A DNA stretch of 64,000 nucleotides from Kingella oralis (GCF_014054985.1 NZ_CP059569.1:806001-870000); one strand, 5' to 3'; positions 19,108-28,843 are shown, counted from the first letter of the stretch. Numbers and translations are program-made. The notes: generated by a model from the sequence alone, not told the origin.

Positions 19108-22100
19108 CTATTTATCCCCCATCGCCATCAAACTAGCGTTGCCCCCTGCGGCGGTGGTGTTTTCGCTGCATGAGACTTCGTGATAAAGCTGCAAGGTGTT
19201 GAGCGTTTCGCGGGCGTCGATCAGGCGGACGATTGCGCCTTGCCGTGCGGCGAGGGCTTGCTTGGTGGCAATCGGCAGGGCTTCCAGCGCGACAACGGCA
19301 TCTATGTCGGCGGATTGCTCGGGCGTGTCGTCCACGCGCAGGCAGCCGATTAGCTGGTTGGCGTAGGCGGCAAGTGGATGCTCGGGGCTTACGACAACGG
19401 TGCTGCCGATTGCGCCGATTTCGGCAAGCGCGGCGATGGCTTGGGCGAGTGTGCCGCCGTAGAGCCACACGGCGGCGGGGCTGCGCCATGTGAGGGTGTT
19501 GGTTTCGCCTGTGCAGCTGGGCAAATCTAGGCTGCTGTCGACAAGGCTGAACACGCGGGCGGTGCCGAGTGTTTCGGCGATTTGGCGTTTTTCAGGCTGC
19601 GTGAGCGGGATGTGCGGCAGCAGCTCTTGGATGGTGTAGAGCGCGGTTTCGTGGGCGAAGCCTTGCTCGGTGGTGGGGGCAATCCAGTTTTTCAGGCTGC
19701 TTAGGCGTTGCAAATAGAATGCGCCGCCTGCTTTGGGGCCTGTGCCCGATAAGCCGTGCCCGCCAAATGGCTGCACGCCGACCACCGCGCCAACAATATT
19801 GCGGTTCACATACACATTGCCTGCTTCCACGCGGCTGCGGATTTGGTTGATGCGGCTGTCTATGCGGCTGTGGATGCCGTGGGTGAGCGCGTAGCCTGTG
19901 CGGTTGATGTGTTCAACCAGTTGGTCTAGCTCTTCGCTGCGATAGCGGACAACGTGCAATACAGGCCCGAACACTTCGCGTTTGAGTTCGCTCAAATCGT
20001 TGAGTTCAAACAAAATGGGGGCGACAAATGTGCCACGCTCGGTGGTTTCAGGCTGCATTTTGACTTCGTGATACGACTTCGCCACGCTTTTCATTTTTTC
20101 AATGTGGGCAAGCAGGTTGGCTTGGGCTTCGCCATCGATAACAGGCCCGATGTCGGTTTCCAGCAGCACGGGATTGCCTACGTTTAATTCGTCCATCGCG
20201 CCTTTAATCATGGCAAGGGTTTTGTCGGCGATGCTGTCTTGCAAACACAAAATGCGCAACGCGGAACAGCGTTGTCCTGCGCTGTCAAAGGCGGATTGGA
20301 TAACATCGGCGACCACTTGCTCGGGCAGGGCGGTGCTGTCCACAATCATGGCGTTTTGCCCGCCTGTTTCGGCAATCAGCACGGGGTAGTCTTCGCGCTG
20401 GGCAAGGGTGCGGTTGATGAGCTGGGCAACTTCGGTTGAGCCTGTGAAGATGACCCCTGCGATGCGCGGGTCTTGGGTGAGCGTTGCGCCCACGTCGCCC
20501 GCGCCCAGCACGAGCTGCAAGGCGGTGGCGGGGATGCCTGCTTGGTGCATCAGTTGCACGGCGTAGTGGGCGATTAGGCTGGTTTGTTCGGCGGGCTTGG
20601 CGACTACGGTGTTGCCTGCTGCCAGCGCGGCAATGGTTTCGCCTGTGAAGATGGCGAGCGGGAAGTTCCACGGGCTGATGGTAATCATCACGCCTTTGCC
20701 GCTGGCGTGGTTGGCAAGGGTGTGCTCGGCTTCGTGGGCGTAGTAGCGGCAGAAGTCCACGGCTTCGCGCACTTCGGCGAGGGCGTTGGCAAGGGTTTTG
20801 CCTGCTTCGCGCTCGGCGAGCATCATCAGGGCGGGGGTGTGTTGTTCCAGCAGGTCGGCAAAGCGTTTCAGGCTGCCTGCGCGCTCGGCGGCTGGGGTGG
20901 CGGCCCATTGGGTTTGCGCGGCGAGTGCGGCATCAATGGCGGCGCTGGCGGTTTGTGCGTTGGCAAAGACTACGCTGCCGACTGTATCGCTGTGGTCGGC
21001 GGGGTTGCGCACGGCTTGCGCTTTGCCTTCGGCAACGGGCTTGCCGTTAATCAGCGATGTGGCGGCGTAGCTTTGGGCGCAGGCGGTTTTCAGGCTGCCT
21101 TCTAGCTGTTGCAACTCTATTTCGTTGGCAAAGTCTATGCCGCGCGAGTTTTTGCGGGCTTCGCCGTATAGGTTTTCAGGCAGCGGCAGGTGGCTGTTGG
21201 CTTGGATGCCGTCTTGCTCAATGGTGTCAAACGGGCTGCGGATGAGTTCGTCTAGGCTGATGTGTTCATCCACAATTTGGCTGACGAACGAGGTGTTCGC
21301 GCCGTTTTCCAGCAGGCGGCGCACCAGATAGGCGAGCAGGGTTTCGTGTGTGCCCACGGGGGCATACATACGGCAGCGTTTGCCGAGGTTTTGCGCGCCG
21401 ACGACTTGGTCGTATAGGGTTTCGCCCATGCCGTATAGGCATTGGTGTTCAAAGTCTTTGCCTTGCCCCATTTGGTAGATGGCGGCAAGGGTGTAGGCAT
21501 TGTGGGTAGCAAATTGGGGGAAGATGGCATCTTGCGCGCTCAACAGCTTGCGCGCGCAGGCGAGATAGGAAATGTCGGTGTGGACTTTGCGGGTGTAAAC
21601 GGGGTAGCCGTTGAGCCCTTCTACTTGCGCCCATTTGATTTCGCTGTCCCAATACGCGCCTTTAACGAGACGCACCATCAGGCGTTGTTTGTGCTGGCGG
21701 GCTAGGTCTATCAGGTAGTCAATCACAAAGGGGCAGCGTTTTTGGTAGGCTTGCACTACCAAGCCGATGCCGTTAAAGCCTGCTAAATCGGGGTCGGCAA
21801 CCAGCGCGGCGACGAGGTCTAGGGAAAGCTCCAAGCGATTGGCTTCTTCGGCATCAATGTTCAGCCCGATGTCGTATTGTTTGGCGAGCAGGAAAAGCTG
21901 TTTGAGCTTGGGCAACAGTTCGCTCATCACGCGGCGGTGTTGGGCGCGAACATAACGGGGGTGGATGGCGGAGAGTTTGACGGAGATGCCGTTGCCGTCA
22001 TATACGCCTGCGCCTTGGGCATCTTTGCCGATGGCGTGGATGGCGTTCACATAGTCTTGATAATAGCGTTCGGCATCGGCGGCGGTCATGGCGGCTTCGC

Positions 22101-22713
22101 CCAGCATATCAAAGGAATAACGGTAGCCCATTTTTTCGCGCTCTTTGCCGTTGGCAAGGGCTTCTTCTATGGTTTGCCCGCTGACAAATTGTTTGCCCAT
22201 CAGGCGCATGCCGTAGTCCATGCTTTTGCGGATAAGGGGGGCGCCGCCTTTGGCTAACACGCTTTTCAGGCTGCCTGCTAGGGTGTCGCTGCTGTGGGAT
22301 GTGAGCTTGCCTGTGAGCAGCAAGCCCCATGCGGAGGCGTTGACAAACATCGATGGGCTGTTGCCTAGATGGGATTGCCAGTTGCCACCTGATAGTTTGT
22401 CTTGGATGAGTTCGTTGCGGGTGGCGGCATCGGGCACGCGCAGCAGGGCTTCGGCAAGGCACATCAGGGCGATGCCTTCGGCGCTGGATAGGGAGAATTC
22501 GTGCATCAGGGCATCTACGCCGTTGGCTTTGGTGCGGTTGGCGCGCACTTGGGTTACCAGTTTGCGGGCAAGCTCGCTGGCGGCGGCGCGTTCGGCTTCG
22601 GTCATTTGGGCGCGTTCTAGCATATCGGTTACGGCTTCGGTTTCATCGCGGCGATAGGCTTGGGTGATGGCTTGGCGCAGGGGGGATTGGGTGGGGTGGG
22701 CGAATTGGAACAT
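19108..22713 (-). CDS. putA: bifunctional proline dehydrogenase / P5C dehydrogenase PutA
   Basis: A 1201-residue enzyme that oxidises proline to glutamate in two steps, feeding electrons to quinones through FAD and to NAD+. The proline dehydrogenase part is marked by GISVKLSAIHPRY and MVRLVKGAYWDSEIK. The aldehyde dehydrogenase part shows ITISPWNFPLAIF, FTGSTEVA, the catalytic glutamate AETGGQNAM and the catalytic cysteine SAGQRCSALR. The N-terminus lacks the ribbon-helix-helix DNA-binding domain of E. coli PutA, and about 200 extra C-terminal residues follow the dehydrogenase, so this is a non-regulatory long (type B) form. putP lies upstream on the same strand. Confidence 0.95.
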   Translation of the reverse strand: MFQFAHPTQSPLRQAITQAYRRDETEAVTDMLERAQMTEAERAAASELARKLVTQVRANRTKANGVDALMHEFSLSSAEGIALMCLAEALLRVPDAATRNELIQDKLSGGNWQSHLGNSPSMFVNASAWGLLLTGKLTSHSSDTLAGSLKSVLAKGGAPLIRKSMDYGMRLMGKQFVSGQTIEEALANGKEREKMGYRYSFDMLGEAAMTAADAERYYQDYVNAIHAIGKDAQGAGVYDGNGISVKLSAIHPRYVRAQHRRVMSELLPKLKQLFLLAKQYDIGLNIDAEEANRLELSLDLVAALVADPDLAGFNGIGLVVQAYQKRCPFVIDYLIDLARQHKQRLMVRLVKGAYWDSEIKWAQVEGLNGYPVYTRKVHTDISYLACARKLLSAQDAIFPQFATHNAYTLAAIYQMGQGKDFEHQCLYGMGETLYDQVVGAQNLGKRCRMYAPVGTHETLLAYLVRRLLENGANTSFVSQIVDEHISLDELIRSPFDTIEQDGIQANSHLPLPENLYGEARKNSRGIDFANEIELQQLEGSLKTACAQSYAATSLINGKPVAEGKAQAVRNPADHSDTVGSVVFANAQTASAAIDAALAAQTQWAATPAAERAGSLKRFADLLEQHTPALMMLAEREAGKTLANALAEVREAVDFCRYYAHEAEHTLANHASGKGVMITISPWNFPLAIFTGETIAALAAGNTVVAKPAEQTSLIAHYAVQLMHQAGIPATALQLVLGAGDVGATLTQDPRIAGVIFTGSTEVAQLINRTLAQREDYPVLIAETGGQNAMIVDSTALPEQVVADVIQSAFDSAGQRCSALRILCLQDSIADKTLAMIKGAMDELNVGNPVLLETDIGPVIDGEAQANLLAHIEKMKSVAKSYHEVKMQPETTERGTFVAPILFELNDLSELKREVFGPVLHVVRYRSEELDQLVEHINRTGYALTHGIHSRIDSRINQIRSRVEAGNVYVNRNIVGAVVGVQPFGGHGLSGTGPKAGGAFYLQRLSSLKNWIAPTTEQGFAHETALYTIQELLPHIPLTQPEKRQIAETLGTARVFSLVDSSLDLPSCTGETNTLTWRSPAAVWLYGGTLAQAIAALAEIGAIGSTVVVSPEHPLAAYANQLIGCLRVDDTPEQSADIDAVVALEALPIATKQALAARQGAIVRLIDARETLNTLQLYHEVSCSENTTAAGGNASLMAMGDK

Positions 22714-22855
22714 GGTGGCGTGTCCTTATCGGGTGGAATAATGGTTTGGGCTATGCCGAACTGCGTTTCAGGCTGCCTTGGGCGCGCAGTGGGCTGTTGG
22801 GCAGCCTGAAAGGGTGCGGCGGCAAGGCGGGCGGAGCGGTTTGGCTTTTGGCTTT

Positions 22856-23479
22856 TCAGGCTGCCGTTGGCAAGAACCGCCCGTGTTGCAAGAAATAGGC
22901 GACTTGTTGGGCGACGGTTTCGTCAAACAGCAAGCCCGAATGGCTGCACGGCACCACCAGCTGCTGGCTGTCGGGCAGGGCGGTTTCGGCGAGGGCGACT
23001 GTGCCGTCGTTGGGTTCGGAGAATTGGGTTACCAGCCGCCCCAATCCTGCGGAGAGCGTGCCGGCGATGCTGCCGCATTCGATGGGCAGCGGTTGGTTGG
23101 GCAGGCTGCCGTCTAACGCGTTTTGCCATGAGTCGCCGAGCATGCGCGGCATGATTTGTTTGACGCGCTGGGCGGTTTGGCTGCCTTGATGCGGCGAGCC
23201 GAGGGTTACGGCGCGAGCTTGCAACAGCTCGGGGTGGAGGGCGGCAAGGTGGCGCAGCAGCAAGCCGCCAAGGCTGTGGGCAACGAAGTGGGTGGGCAGG
23301 ATGTTTTCGCGCTGGATGTGGTGAGCAAGGGCGATGGCGTGGGTTTTCAGGCTGCCTTTGGTGGTGGGGTAGCTGAAATAGTGGGGCGTGAAGCCGTGGG
23401 CGGCGAGGCGGTTGCCCAGTGGTTTCATCACAAGGGCGGTCATGTGCAAGCCGTGTAGGAGCAGGACGTTTTGGGTCAT
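22856..23479 (-). CDS. alpha/beta-hydrolase, lipase-like esterase
   Basis: A 207-residue hydrolase. VLLLHGLHMTALVMKPLG is the oxyanion-hole region and FVAHSLGGLLLRHL holds the nucleophile elbow (Ser in HSLGG); TLGSPHQGS is typical of the PGAP1/lipase branch. SEPNDGTVALAE carries the probable acid and PCSHSGLLFD the probable histidine. No signal peptide is present with the ATG at 23479, which is chosen because upstream codons are repeat DNA. It lies between putA and putP; no link to proline use is evident. The final two alanines and stop are from a DUS. Confidence 0.8.
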   Translation of the reverse strand: MTQNVLLLHGLHMTALVMKPLGNRLAAHGFTPHYFSYPTTKGSLKTHAIALAHHIQRENILPTHFVAHSLGGLLLRHLAALHPELLQARAVTLGSPHQGSQTAQRVKQIMPRMLGDSWQNALDGSLPNQPLPIECGSIAGTLSAGLGRLVTQFSEPNDGTVALAETALPDSQQLVVPCSHSGLLFDETVAQQVAYFLQHGRFLPTAA

Positions 23480-23557
23480 GGGGTAAGGCAGCCTGAAAAT
23501 AGGGTAGGGTGGTTGGGGGCGATAAGCCGTTGTGGTTTGGTTTGCGGTTTGGTTGTC

Positions 23558-23637
23558 TTGCCAACCGCATACGCAACAAAGTGGCACATCCTACGATGGG
23601 TTTCAGGCTGCATCAGGTGGTTAAGGCAGCCTGAAAA
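23558..23637 (+). repeat. 80-bp direct repeat, copy 1
   Basis: It starts TTGCCAACCGCATACGCAAC, contains GTGGCACATCCTACGATGGG and ends in a DUS pair. A second copy at 23881-23960 differs at only a few positions, and a 3' part recurs at about 23775-23812. Confidence 0.8.
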
Positions 23638-23880
23638 GGGTTTGTTTGCGCGGCTTGGCGTTTAGCCATGAGCCGTTGTTGTTCCATTCATAGTTTTAGC
23701 CATGCTTATTGAGTGGTGCAACGCGATACCTGCGTTTCAGGCTGCATTAGGCTGTTTGCCAATCGCAACGGCTGATTTCAGGCTGCATCAGGCGGTTAAG
23801 GCAGCCTGAAAATATTGGTTTAAAGGTTGGATTGCTTGGAATAACGCGCTATTGTCGTTTTGTTTGCGGGTTTATACTGC

Positions 23881-23960
23881 TTGCCAACCGCGTGCGCAAC
23901 AAAGTGGCACACCCTACGATGGGTTTCAGGCTGCATCAGGCGGTTAAGGCAGCCTGAAAA
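23881..23960 (+). repeat. 80-bp direct repeat, copy 2
   Basis: Second copy of the 23558 repeat. Both lie in the 584-bp gap between the esterase and putP, which otherwise holds only DUS and no gene. Confidence 0.8.
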
Positions 23961-24063
23961 TGCTTTGTCTCTCATTTGCAATCATCCAAAGCCATCCACA
24001 AGCATCCATCAACAATTAAGGCAGCCTGAAAACCGCATCAACACGTTTCAGGCTGCCTGTGCG

Positions 24064-25581
24064 CTACTTGGCTTTTTCATACGCATTGCGCGCTTGGTCA
24101 AACCGCGCCAACACGTTCTCTTCGGGCGTTTGGTCGTTCAGCGACACCAGCCATGCGGCAAGCGTGGCAAGGATAAAACCGGGCACGATTTCATACATCG
24201 TGGGCAGTTCGGCGCGTTTGAGCAGCGGATTGACCGCTTCCGCCCACAGCACCACCACCACCGCGCCGGTAATCATGCTGGCGAGCGCGCCGCGTTGGGT
24301 TAAACGTCGCCATGTGAGCGACAAAATTACCAACGGCCCAAACGCCGCGCCAAAGCCCGCCCAAGCGTAGGCAACCAAGCCCAGCACGCGGTTTTCGGGG
24401 TTGGCGGCGATGATGATGGAAATGCCCGCCACCGCCAGCACCATGCCGCGCCCAATCCACACCAGTTCTTGCTGCGTGGCATTAGGGCGGAAGAAGCCTT
24501 TGTAGAAATCCTCGGTAATCGCGCTGGAACACAGCAAAAGCTGCGCCGACAGCGTGGACATCACCGCCGCCAAAATTGCCGACAAAATCACGCCCGCAAT
24601 CCACGGGTTGAACAGCAGCGTGGTCAGCGCAATAAACACGCGCTCGGGGTTGCCCTGCATGCTGGTGACCTGCTCGGGATGCGCGCCAAAATAGGCGATG
24701 CCGAAATAGCCCACCATCACCGCGCCCAGCAGGCATACAATCATCCACGTCATACCGATGCGGCGGGCGTTGGTCAGCGATTTCACGTTTTCCGCCGCCA
24801 TAAAGCGCGCCAGAATGTGCGGCTGCCCGAAGTAGCCCAAGCCCCAAGCGGCGGTGGAGACGATGCCGAGAAAGGTGGTGCCCGTGAACAGGCTGTTGTA
24901 TTGCTTGCCGTTGGCGGCAGCGGCAGCCGCAATGGCGGCGGACACTTGGTCTGCGCCGCCCACCGCCAAATACACCATCACGGGGGTGAGAATCAGCGCG
25001 AAAATCATCAGCGTGGCTTGCACCGTATCCGTCCAGCTCACGGCAAGGAAGCCGCCGATAAAGGTGTAGGCAATGGTTGCGCCCGCGCCCAACCACATCG
25101 CTTGCATATAAGTCATATCGGGAAACAGGCTTTGGAACAAGCGTGCGCCCGCCACTACGCCCGAAGCGCAGTAAATAGTAAAGAAAAACAAAATGATAAA
25201 AGCAGAGCTTAATTTAATCGCCACGCTTTTGCCGCCGAAGCGGTGGTAGAAATAATCGGGCAGCGTGAGCGCGTTATTGTTGTATTCGGTGTGCACGCGC
25301 AGCCGCCCCGCCACCCAAAGCCAGTTGAAATACGCGCCGACGGTTAAGCCGATGGCAATCCACGCCTCGGAAAAGCCCGAAAGGTAAATCGCCCCCGGCA
25401 AGCCCATCAGCAGCCAGCCCGACATATCGCTCGCGCCCGCCGACATGGCGGTGACAAACGCGCCCAAGCTGCGCCCGCCGAGGATGTAATCATCAAAATT
25501 TTTGGTGGAAAAATAGGCAACCAAGCCGATTCCAAGCACGGCAACTAAATATAAGCCGAATGTGATGTACATGGGGTTCAT
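24064..25581 (-). CDS. putP: sodium/proline symporter PutP
   Basis: A 505-residue inner-membrane transporter of the solute:sodium symporter family, importing proline with Na+. It shows the many hydrophobic segments expected (about 13) and typical motifs: DDYILGGRSLG, SAGASDMSGWLLMGLPGAIY, and GYFGQPHILARFMA. The start at MNPMYITFG has AGAGGGC upstream; a longer frame from 25671 adds residues with no family likeness. With putA on the same strand it forms the proline uptake and oxidation locus, though the 584-bp repeat-filled gap suggests separate transcripts. Confidence 0.95.
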   Translation of the reverse strand: MNPMYITFGLYLVAVLGIGLVAYFSTKNFDDYILGGRSLGAFVTAMSAGASDMSGWLLMGLPGAIYLSGFSEAWIAIGLTVGAYFNWLWVAGRLRVHTEYNNNALTLPDYFYHRFGGKSVAIKLSSAFIILFFFTIYCASGVVAGARLFQSLFPDMTYMQAMWLGAGATIAYTFIGGFLAVSWTDTVQATLMIFALILTPVMVYLAVGGADQVSAAIAAAAAANGKQYNSLFTGTTFLGIVSTAAWGLGYFGQPHILARFMAAENVKSLTNARRIGMTWMIVCLLGAVMVGYFGIAYFGAHPEQVTSMQGNPERVFIALTTLLFNPWIAGVILSAILAAVMSTLSAQLLLCSSAITEDFYKGFFRPNATQQELVWIGRGMVLAVAGISIIIAANPENRVLGLVAYAWAGFGAAFGPLVILSLTWRRLTQRGALASMITGAVVVVLWAEAVNPLLKRAELPTMYEIVPGFILATLAAWLVSLNDQTPEENVLARFDQARNAYEKAK

Positions 25582-25728
25582 AAGCGTGCCCTCTGTGTAT
25601 GTATTTGAAAAATTATGAAAAACGCCGCCATAAATGGTTTTGCTTTTAAGCGGCTGGGAAAATATTAACAAAAAATTTACAAAGCAACAAGTTTTGTTAA
25701 GAACGGGCGGGCAGCCTGAAAAATAGAA

Positions 25729-25789
25729 ACAGGGCGGGCTTTGGGCTACGCGGTCGTTTGCTAACCGTGTGCGCCAAAGCCCGCCCTGT
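25729..25789 (-). terminator. long hairpin after rdgB
   Basis: Perfect 16-bp arms ACAGGGCGGGCTTTGG and CCAAAGCCCGCCCTGT flank a 29-base loop downstream of rdgB. There is no strong T-run, so it may be a repeat as much as a terminator. Confidence 0.55.
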
Positions 25790-25813
25790 TGTTCGGCGTT
25801 GCGCTATGGTTTT

Positions 25814-26407
25814 TCAGGCTGCCCGAATCTTGTCTAACAAGATTTGCAACGCTTGGGCGCGGTGGCTGATTTGGTTTTTGATTTCGGGCGCAAGCTGCGC
25901 GGCGGTGCAGCCGTGTTTGGGCAGATAAAAATGCGGGTCGTAGCCGAAGCCGTGTTCGCCTGCGCTTTCAGGCTGCCATTGCCCGCGCCAAATGCCCTCG
26001 GCGATGATGGGTTGCGGATCGTTGGGATGGCGCACCAAAACCAGTACGCAAACGTAGTAGCAGGATTTGTCGGCATGGGGCGCGAGCTCGGCGGATGCTT
26101 TGGCGTTGTTGGCGGCATCGGATTTGGGGTTGCAGCCTGCATAGCGCGCGGAATGCACGCCCGGTGCGCCGCCCAGCGCGTTGATGCAGATGCCGCTGTC
26201 GTCGGCAAGGGCGGGCAAGCCGCTGTGTTGGCTGGCGTGGCGGGCTTTGGCAAGCGCGTTTTCAACGAAGGTGCCGTAAGGCTCGGCGCATTCGGGCGTG
26301 TTGAACGCGGATTGTGGCAGGATTTGGATGCGGTGCGCGGCAAACAGGGCGGCGAATTCGCGCAGTTTGCCTGCGTTGTTGCTGGCGAGAACGATTTGGG
26401 AGAGCAT
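25814..26407 (-). CDS. rdgB: XTP/dITP diphosphatase (RdgB/HAM1)
   Basis: A 197-residue house-cleaning enzyme that hydrolyses non-canonical purine triphosphates (dITP, XTP) to monophosphates. The substrate loop IVLASNNAGKLREF opens the protein; ALADDSGICINALGGAPGVHSARYAG is the metal and base-binding motif; GEHGFGYDPHFYLP and ISHRAQAL complete the family pattern. The ATG at 26407 fits well. The C-terminal IRAA and TGA stop come from a DUS, and another DUS encodes QPESAG inside the gene. Confidence 0.93.
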   Translation of the reverse strand: MLSQIVLASNNAGKLREFAALFAAHRIQILPQSAFNTPECAEPYGTFVENALAKARHASQHSGLPALADDSGICINALGGAPGVHSARYAGCNPKSDAANNAKASAELAPHADKSCYYVCVLVLVRHPNDPQPIIAEGIWRGQWQPESAGEHGFGYDPHFYLPKHGCTAAQLAPEIKNQISHRAQALQILLDKIRAA

Positions 26408-26532
26408 GGTTTTCCTTGTTGGGCGGCATGAGGCAGCCTGAAAACGGTTGAATGGCGGGGGGTGTACTCGTTTTCAGGCTGCCTTAACGCAATGCAATAG
26501 GCAGCCTGAAACCTTTGCAAAACCCACAACCG

Positions 26533-26620
26533 ATGGAGCGTCTGCGACTCGCCGACATCTTGGCAAAACAGTAATACTCTGTTTAATCAGCCATTTGGTG
26601 GCGAGCCGCCACCGTTCCAT
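26533..26620. repeat. MITE-like palindrome, copy 4 (inverted)
   Basis: A full element, turned round relative to the copy at 11010: its shared tail (CCTTTGCAAAACCC) lies on the left. The arms are CGATGGAGCGTCTGCGACTC and a right end of ACCGTTCCAT. It sits in a 330-bp gap with DUS only. Confidence 0.75.
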
Positions 26621-26737
26621 TTTAAATCTTAGTCTGCCGTTGGGTTTTTGCAAAGATTTCAGCCTGAAACCCAGATGTGTTCAACAGGGCTTTGCTGGTT
26701 GGCAAGATATTGGCGAATTACTGCCGCACCATCATTT

Positions 26738-26971
26738 TCAGGCTGCCTTATTGTTGGCATTTTGTTTGGCCAGCTGCTCGCGCGAGATTTGGCGGATATA
26801 CAGCGCAAGGCTGGTAAATTGCCCCATCACCGCGCCAAAGGCAAACAAAAATGCCGCCACGCCAAATTGCTTGCTGCCGATGTGAACCAGATAGCTGCCG
26901 GTTAGCAATAATGCGATAAAGAGCAATGAAAACAGTATGGTAAGAATCAGATAACGTTTGCGCGCAGTCAT
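26738..26971 (-). CDS. small hypothetical membrane protein
   Basis: A 77-residue protein with a basic N-terminus (MTARKRY), two hydrophobic segments (about 8-30 and 37-58) and a polar tail (RQISREQLAKQN). The terminal KAA and stop come from a DUS. It may be a genuine small inner-membrane protein, but no family is recognised. Confidence 0.55.
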   Translation of the reverse strand: MTARKRYLILTILFSLLFIALLLTGSYLVHIGSKQFGVAAFLFAFGAVMGQFTSLALYIRQISREQLAKQNANNKAA

Positions 26972-27015
26972 AAGGCAGCCTGAAAATAGGATGAGATAAA
27001 GTAAAAAAGCAAATA

Positions 27016-27046
27016 AGCAGCCTGAAAGTTGATTTTCAGGCTGCTT
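27016..27046 (-). terminator. inverted DUS hairpin after the zinc-ribbon gene
   Basis: AGCAGCCTGAAA and TTTCAGGCTGCT are separated by a few bases and lie directly downstream of the zinc-ribbon gene. Confidence 0.65.
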
Positions 27047-27061
27047 TGAATAGTGAAAGGG

Positions 27062-27925
27062 CTAGCGAATATCCAGCACCCAGTAAAACAGCTGCATAAT
27101 CAACACCATCAGCGCGACAATGGACGCAGCCATCCAGTTAAATTCGCTGCTGGGGGAAAGCGTAACATCGTTTTTTGTGGGCGGAATGGTGGGCGCGTGA
27201 TTGCCGAGCGCAAGCGTGTTGGGCGCGGCAACGGGTGCTATGCCGGTGCCGCCTTGCCCGTCGCCCAGCAGGGTAAACACAAGGCTGTCGGTGTGGATGG
27301 TGATATTGTTTTGTTGCCCGTCGGTGCGCATTTCGCTTACGGCGGTGGTTTTGCTGTTTTTGGCGGCGGGTTTCATGGCGATTTGCGGTAGTTGGCTGCT
27401 GATGCTGTCGCGGTCAAGCAAGGAAAAAGCGGTGCCGTTGCCTACTTCGGCAAAGGTATGTGCCATGCCATCGGCACGTGGCACGCGGTATTCCAGTGGA
27501 CGTTGTTCATGGCGTTGTTGCTTGCTGATTTCGTGAACTGTTTTGGCGATTTTGGGCGCGGTGGTTTCCTTTTTATCATGGTCGTTGAAAAAAGCATCCA
27601 ACGATTTGGCGGTTTGCTCGCGCAGTTTATCGGCTGTCGATTTTTCTTTGGCTAACACTTCGCCTTGCAATGCCGCTTTTTTTTCTGTTTCTTTTTTGGG
27701 TGCGGTGGGTTTGGTTGTATTGGCTTGCGCTTGTGGCGCAGCTTTTTCTGTGGGTTTGGCATCTAGCTTGCCATTCGGTTGCTGCGCTTTTTTGCTTTTT
27801 TTCACTAGCTGAAAAATATGGTTGCAAGACGAACACACGGCACGCCCTTGCGTTTTGTTCAAATCAACACTATCCAACACCGAAATATGGTTGCATTTGG
27901 GGCATTTAACTTTAACTTCGCTCAT
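27062..27925 (-). CDS. zinc-ribbon membrane protein (MJ0042/DUF3426-like)
   Basis: A 287-residue protein. It opens with an MJ0042-type zinc ribbon (VKCPKCNHISVLD...AVCSSCNHIFQLV, two CXXC pairs at about 8-11 and 31-34), followed by a low-complexity linker rich in K, A, P and Q (about 40-120) and one C-terminal membrane segment (about 263-283). In beta-proteobacteria a DUF3426-type zinc-ribbon protein commonly follows prmA, as here, 22 bp downstream on the same strand. Its role is unknown to me. Confidence 0.75.
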   Translation of the reverse strand: MSEVKVKCPKCNHISVLDSVDLNKTQGRAVCSSCNHIFQLVKKSKKAQQPNGKLDAKPTEKAAPQAQANTTKPTAPKKETEKKAALQGEVLAKEKSTADKLREQTAKSLDAFFNDHDKKETTAPKIAKTVHEISKQQRHEQRPLEYRVPRADGMAHTFAEVGNGTAFSLLDRDSISSQLPQIAMKPAAKNSKTTAVSEMRTDGQQNNITIHTDSLVFTLLGDGQGGTGIAPVAAPNTLALGNHAPTIPPTKNDVTLSPSSEFNWMAASIVALMVLIMQLFYWVLDIR

Positions 27926-27947
27926 AAATGTACTCTGAAAGGGGAAT

Positions 27948-28835
27948 TTAGCGTTTGGTGCCGGTGATGTACGCCCAGCCGTTGTTCACAATAGCCGGGG
28001 CGAGGTCAAACCATTGAGCGTAAATCGCGCTCATCTCGTCAATCTGTTCTTCTAAGATGCCGGATAACACAATTCTGCCGCCTGTGTGGGTGCGACCTGC
28101 CAACATATCGCCCAGCATGCGCAAAGGGTTCGCCAAAATATTGGCAACAACCACATCAAACTGCCCTTGCGGCAAGCCATCGGGCAGATAAAAGGCAGCC
28201 TGAACTTCGTTTTGCACGGCGTTGTCGTTGCTGGCTTTGATGGCTTGCGGATCAATATCCACGCCTGTTGCGCTGCCCGCGCCCAGTTTCAACGCTGCGA
28301 TGGTTAAGATGCCCGAGCCGCAGCCGTAATCCAACACCGATTCGCCGCCGCGCAAATTGTTGTCCAGCCATTGCAAGCAAAGGTGGGTGGTGGGGTGGCT
28401 GCCCGTTCCAAACGCCAAACCGGGGTCTAGGCGCAGGTTGATGGCACGGGCATCGGGGGCATCGTGCCATGTGGGGGTAATCCACAGGCGGTCGGAAATT
28501 TTAATCGGGTCAAACTGCGATTGGGTAAGGCGCACCCAGTCTTGCTCTTCCAGTGTTTCCACGCTGTATTCAGGCTGCTGGGTAGCGATGCCGACCGCCG
28601 CATCGGCGATGATTCGGGCGACATCGGCGTGTTCGTCAAACAAGGCGATAATCAGGCTTTGTTGCCACACTTGCTGCTGCGGCATATCGGGTTCGCCAAA
28701 AATAGGCTGTTCGTTTTCTGTGCCGGCAAGGGCATCTTCAATGGCGGCGGACAGCGCGCCGTGTTCCATCAGTGCATCGGACAATAGCTCGGCAAGGCTT
28801 TCGGGAACGGGAATGCTGGCTTGTTGGTAAGACAT
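27948..28835 (-). CDS. prmA: ribosomal protein L11 methyltransferase
   Basis: A 295-residue enzyme that trimethylates ribosomal protein L11 using S-adenosylmethionine. The substrate-recognition N-terminal part is followed by LRLDPGLAFGTGSHPTTHLCL and the cofactor motif VLDYGCGSGILTIAALKLGA; VVANILANPLRML is the family NPPY-like motif. It heads a probable two-gene unit with the zinc-ribbon gene. A good sigma-70 promoter lies upstream. One DUS encodes QAAFYLP within the gene. Confidence 0.95.
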   Translation of the reverse strand: MSYQQASIPVPESLAELLSDALMEHGALSAAIEDALAGTENEQPIFGEPDMPQQQVWQQSLIIALFDEHADVARIIADAAVGIATQQPEYSVETLEEQDWVRLTQSQFDPIKISDRLWITPTWHDAPDARAINLRLDPGLAFGTGSHPTTHLCLQWLDNNLRGGESVLDYGCGSGILTIAALKLGAGSATGVDIDPQAIKASNDNAVQNEVQAAFYLPDGLPQGQFDVVVANILANPLRMLGDMLAGRTHTGGRIVLSGILEEQIDEMSAIYAQWFDLAPAIVNNGWAYITGTKR

Positions 28836-28843
28836 GGTTTTTG

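Noticed and set aside
22500..22713. N-terminal DNA-binding domain in PutA
   Set aside because: The sequence starts directly with the PutA dimerisation/proline dehydrogenase region and the start is well defined; no ribbon-helix-helix pattern is seen.
23480..24063. CRISPR-like array from repeated 80-bp units and DUS
   Set aside because: Only two full units with DUS ends, no uniform spacers and no cas genes.
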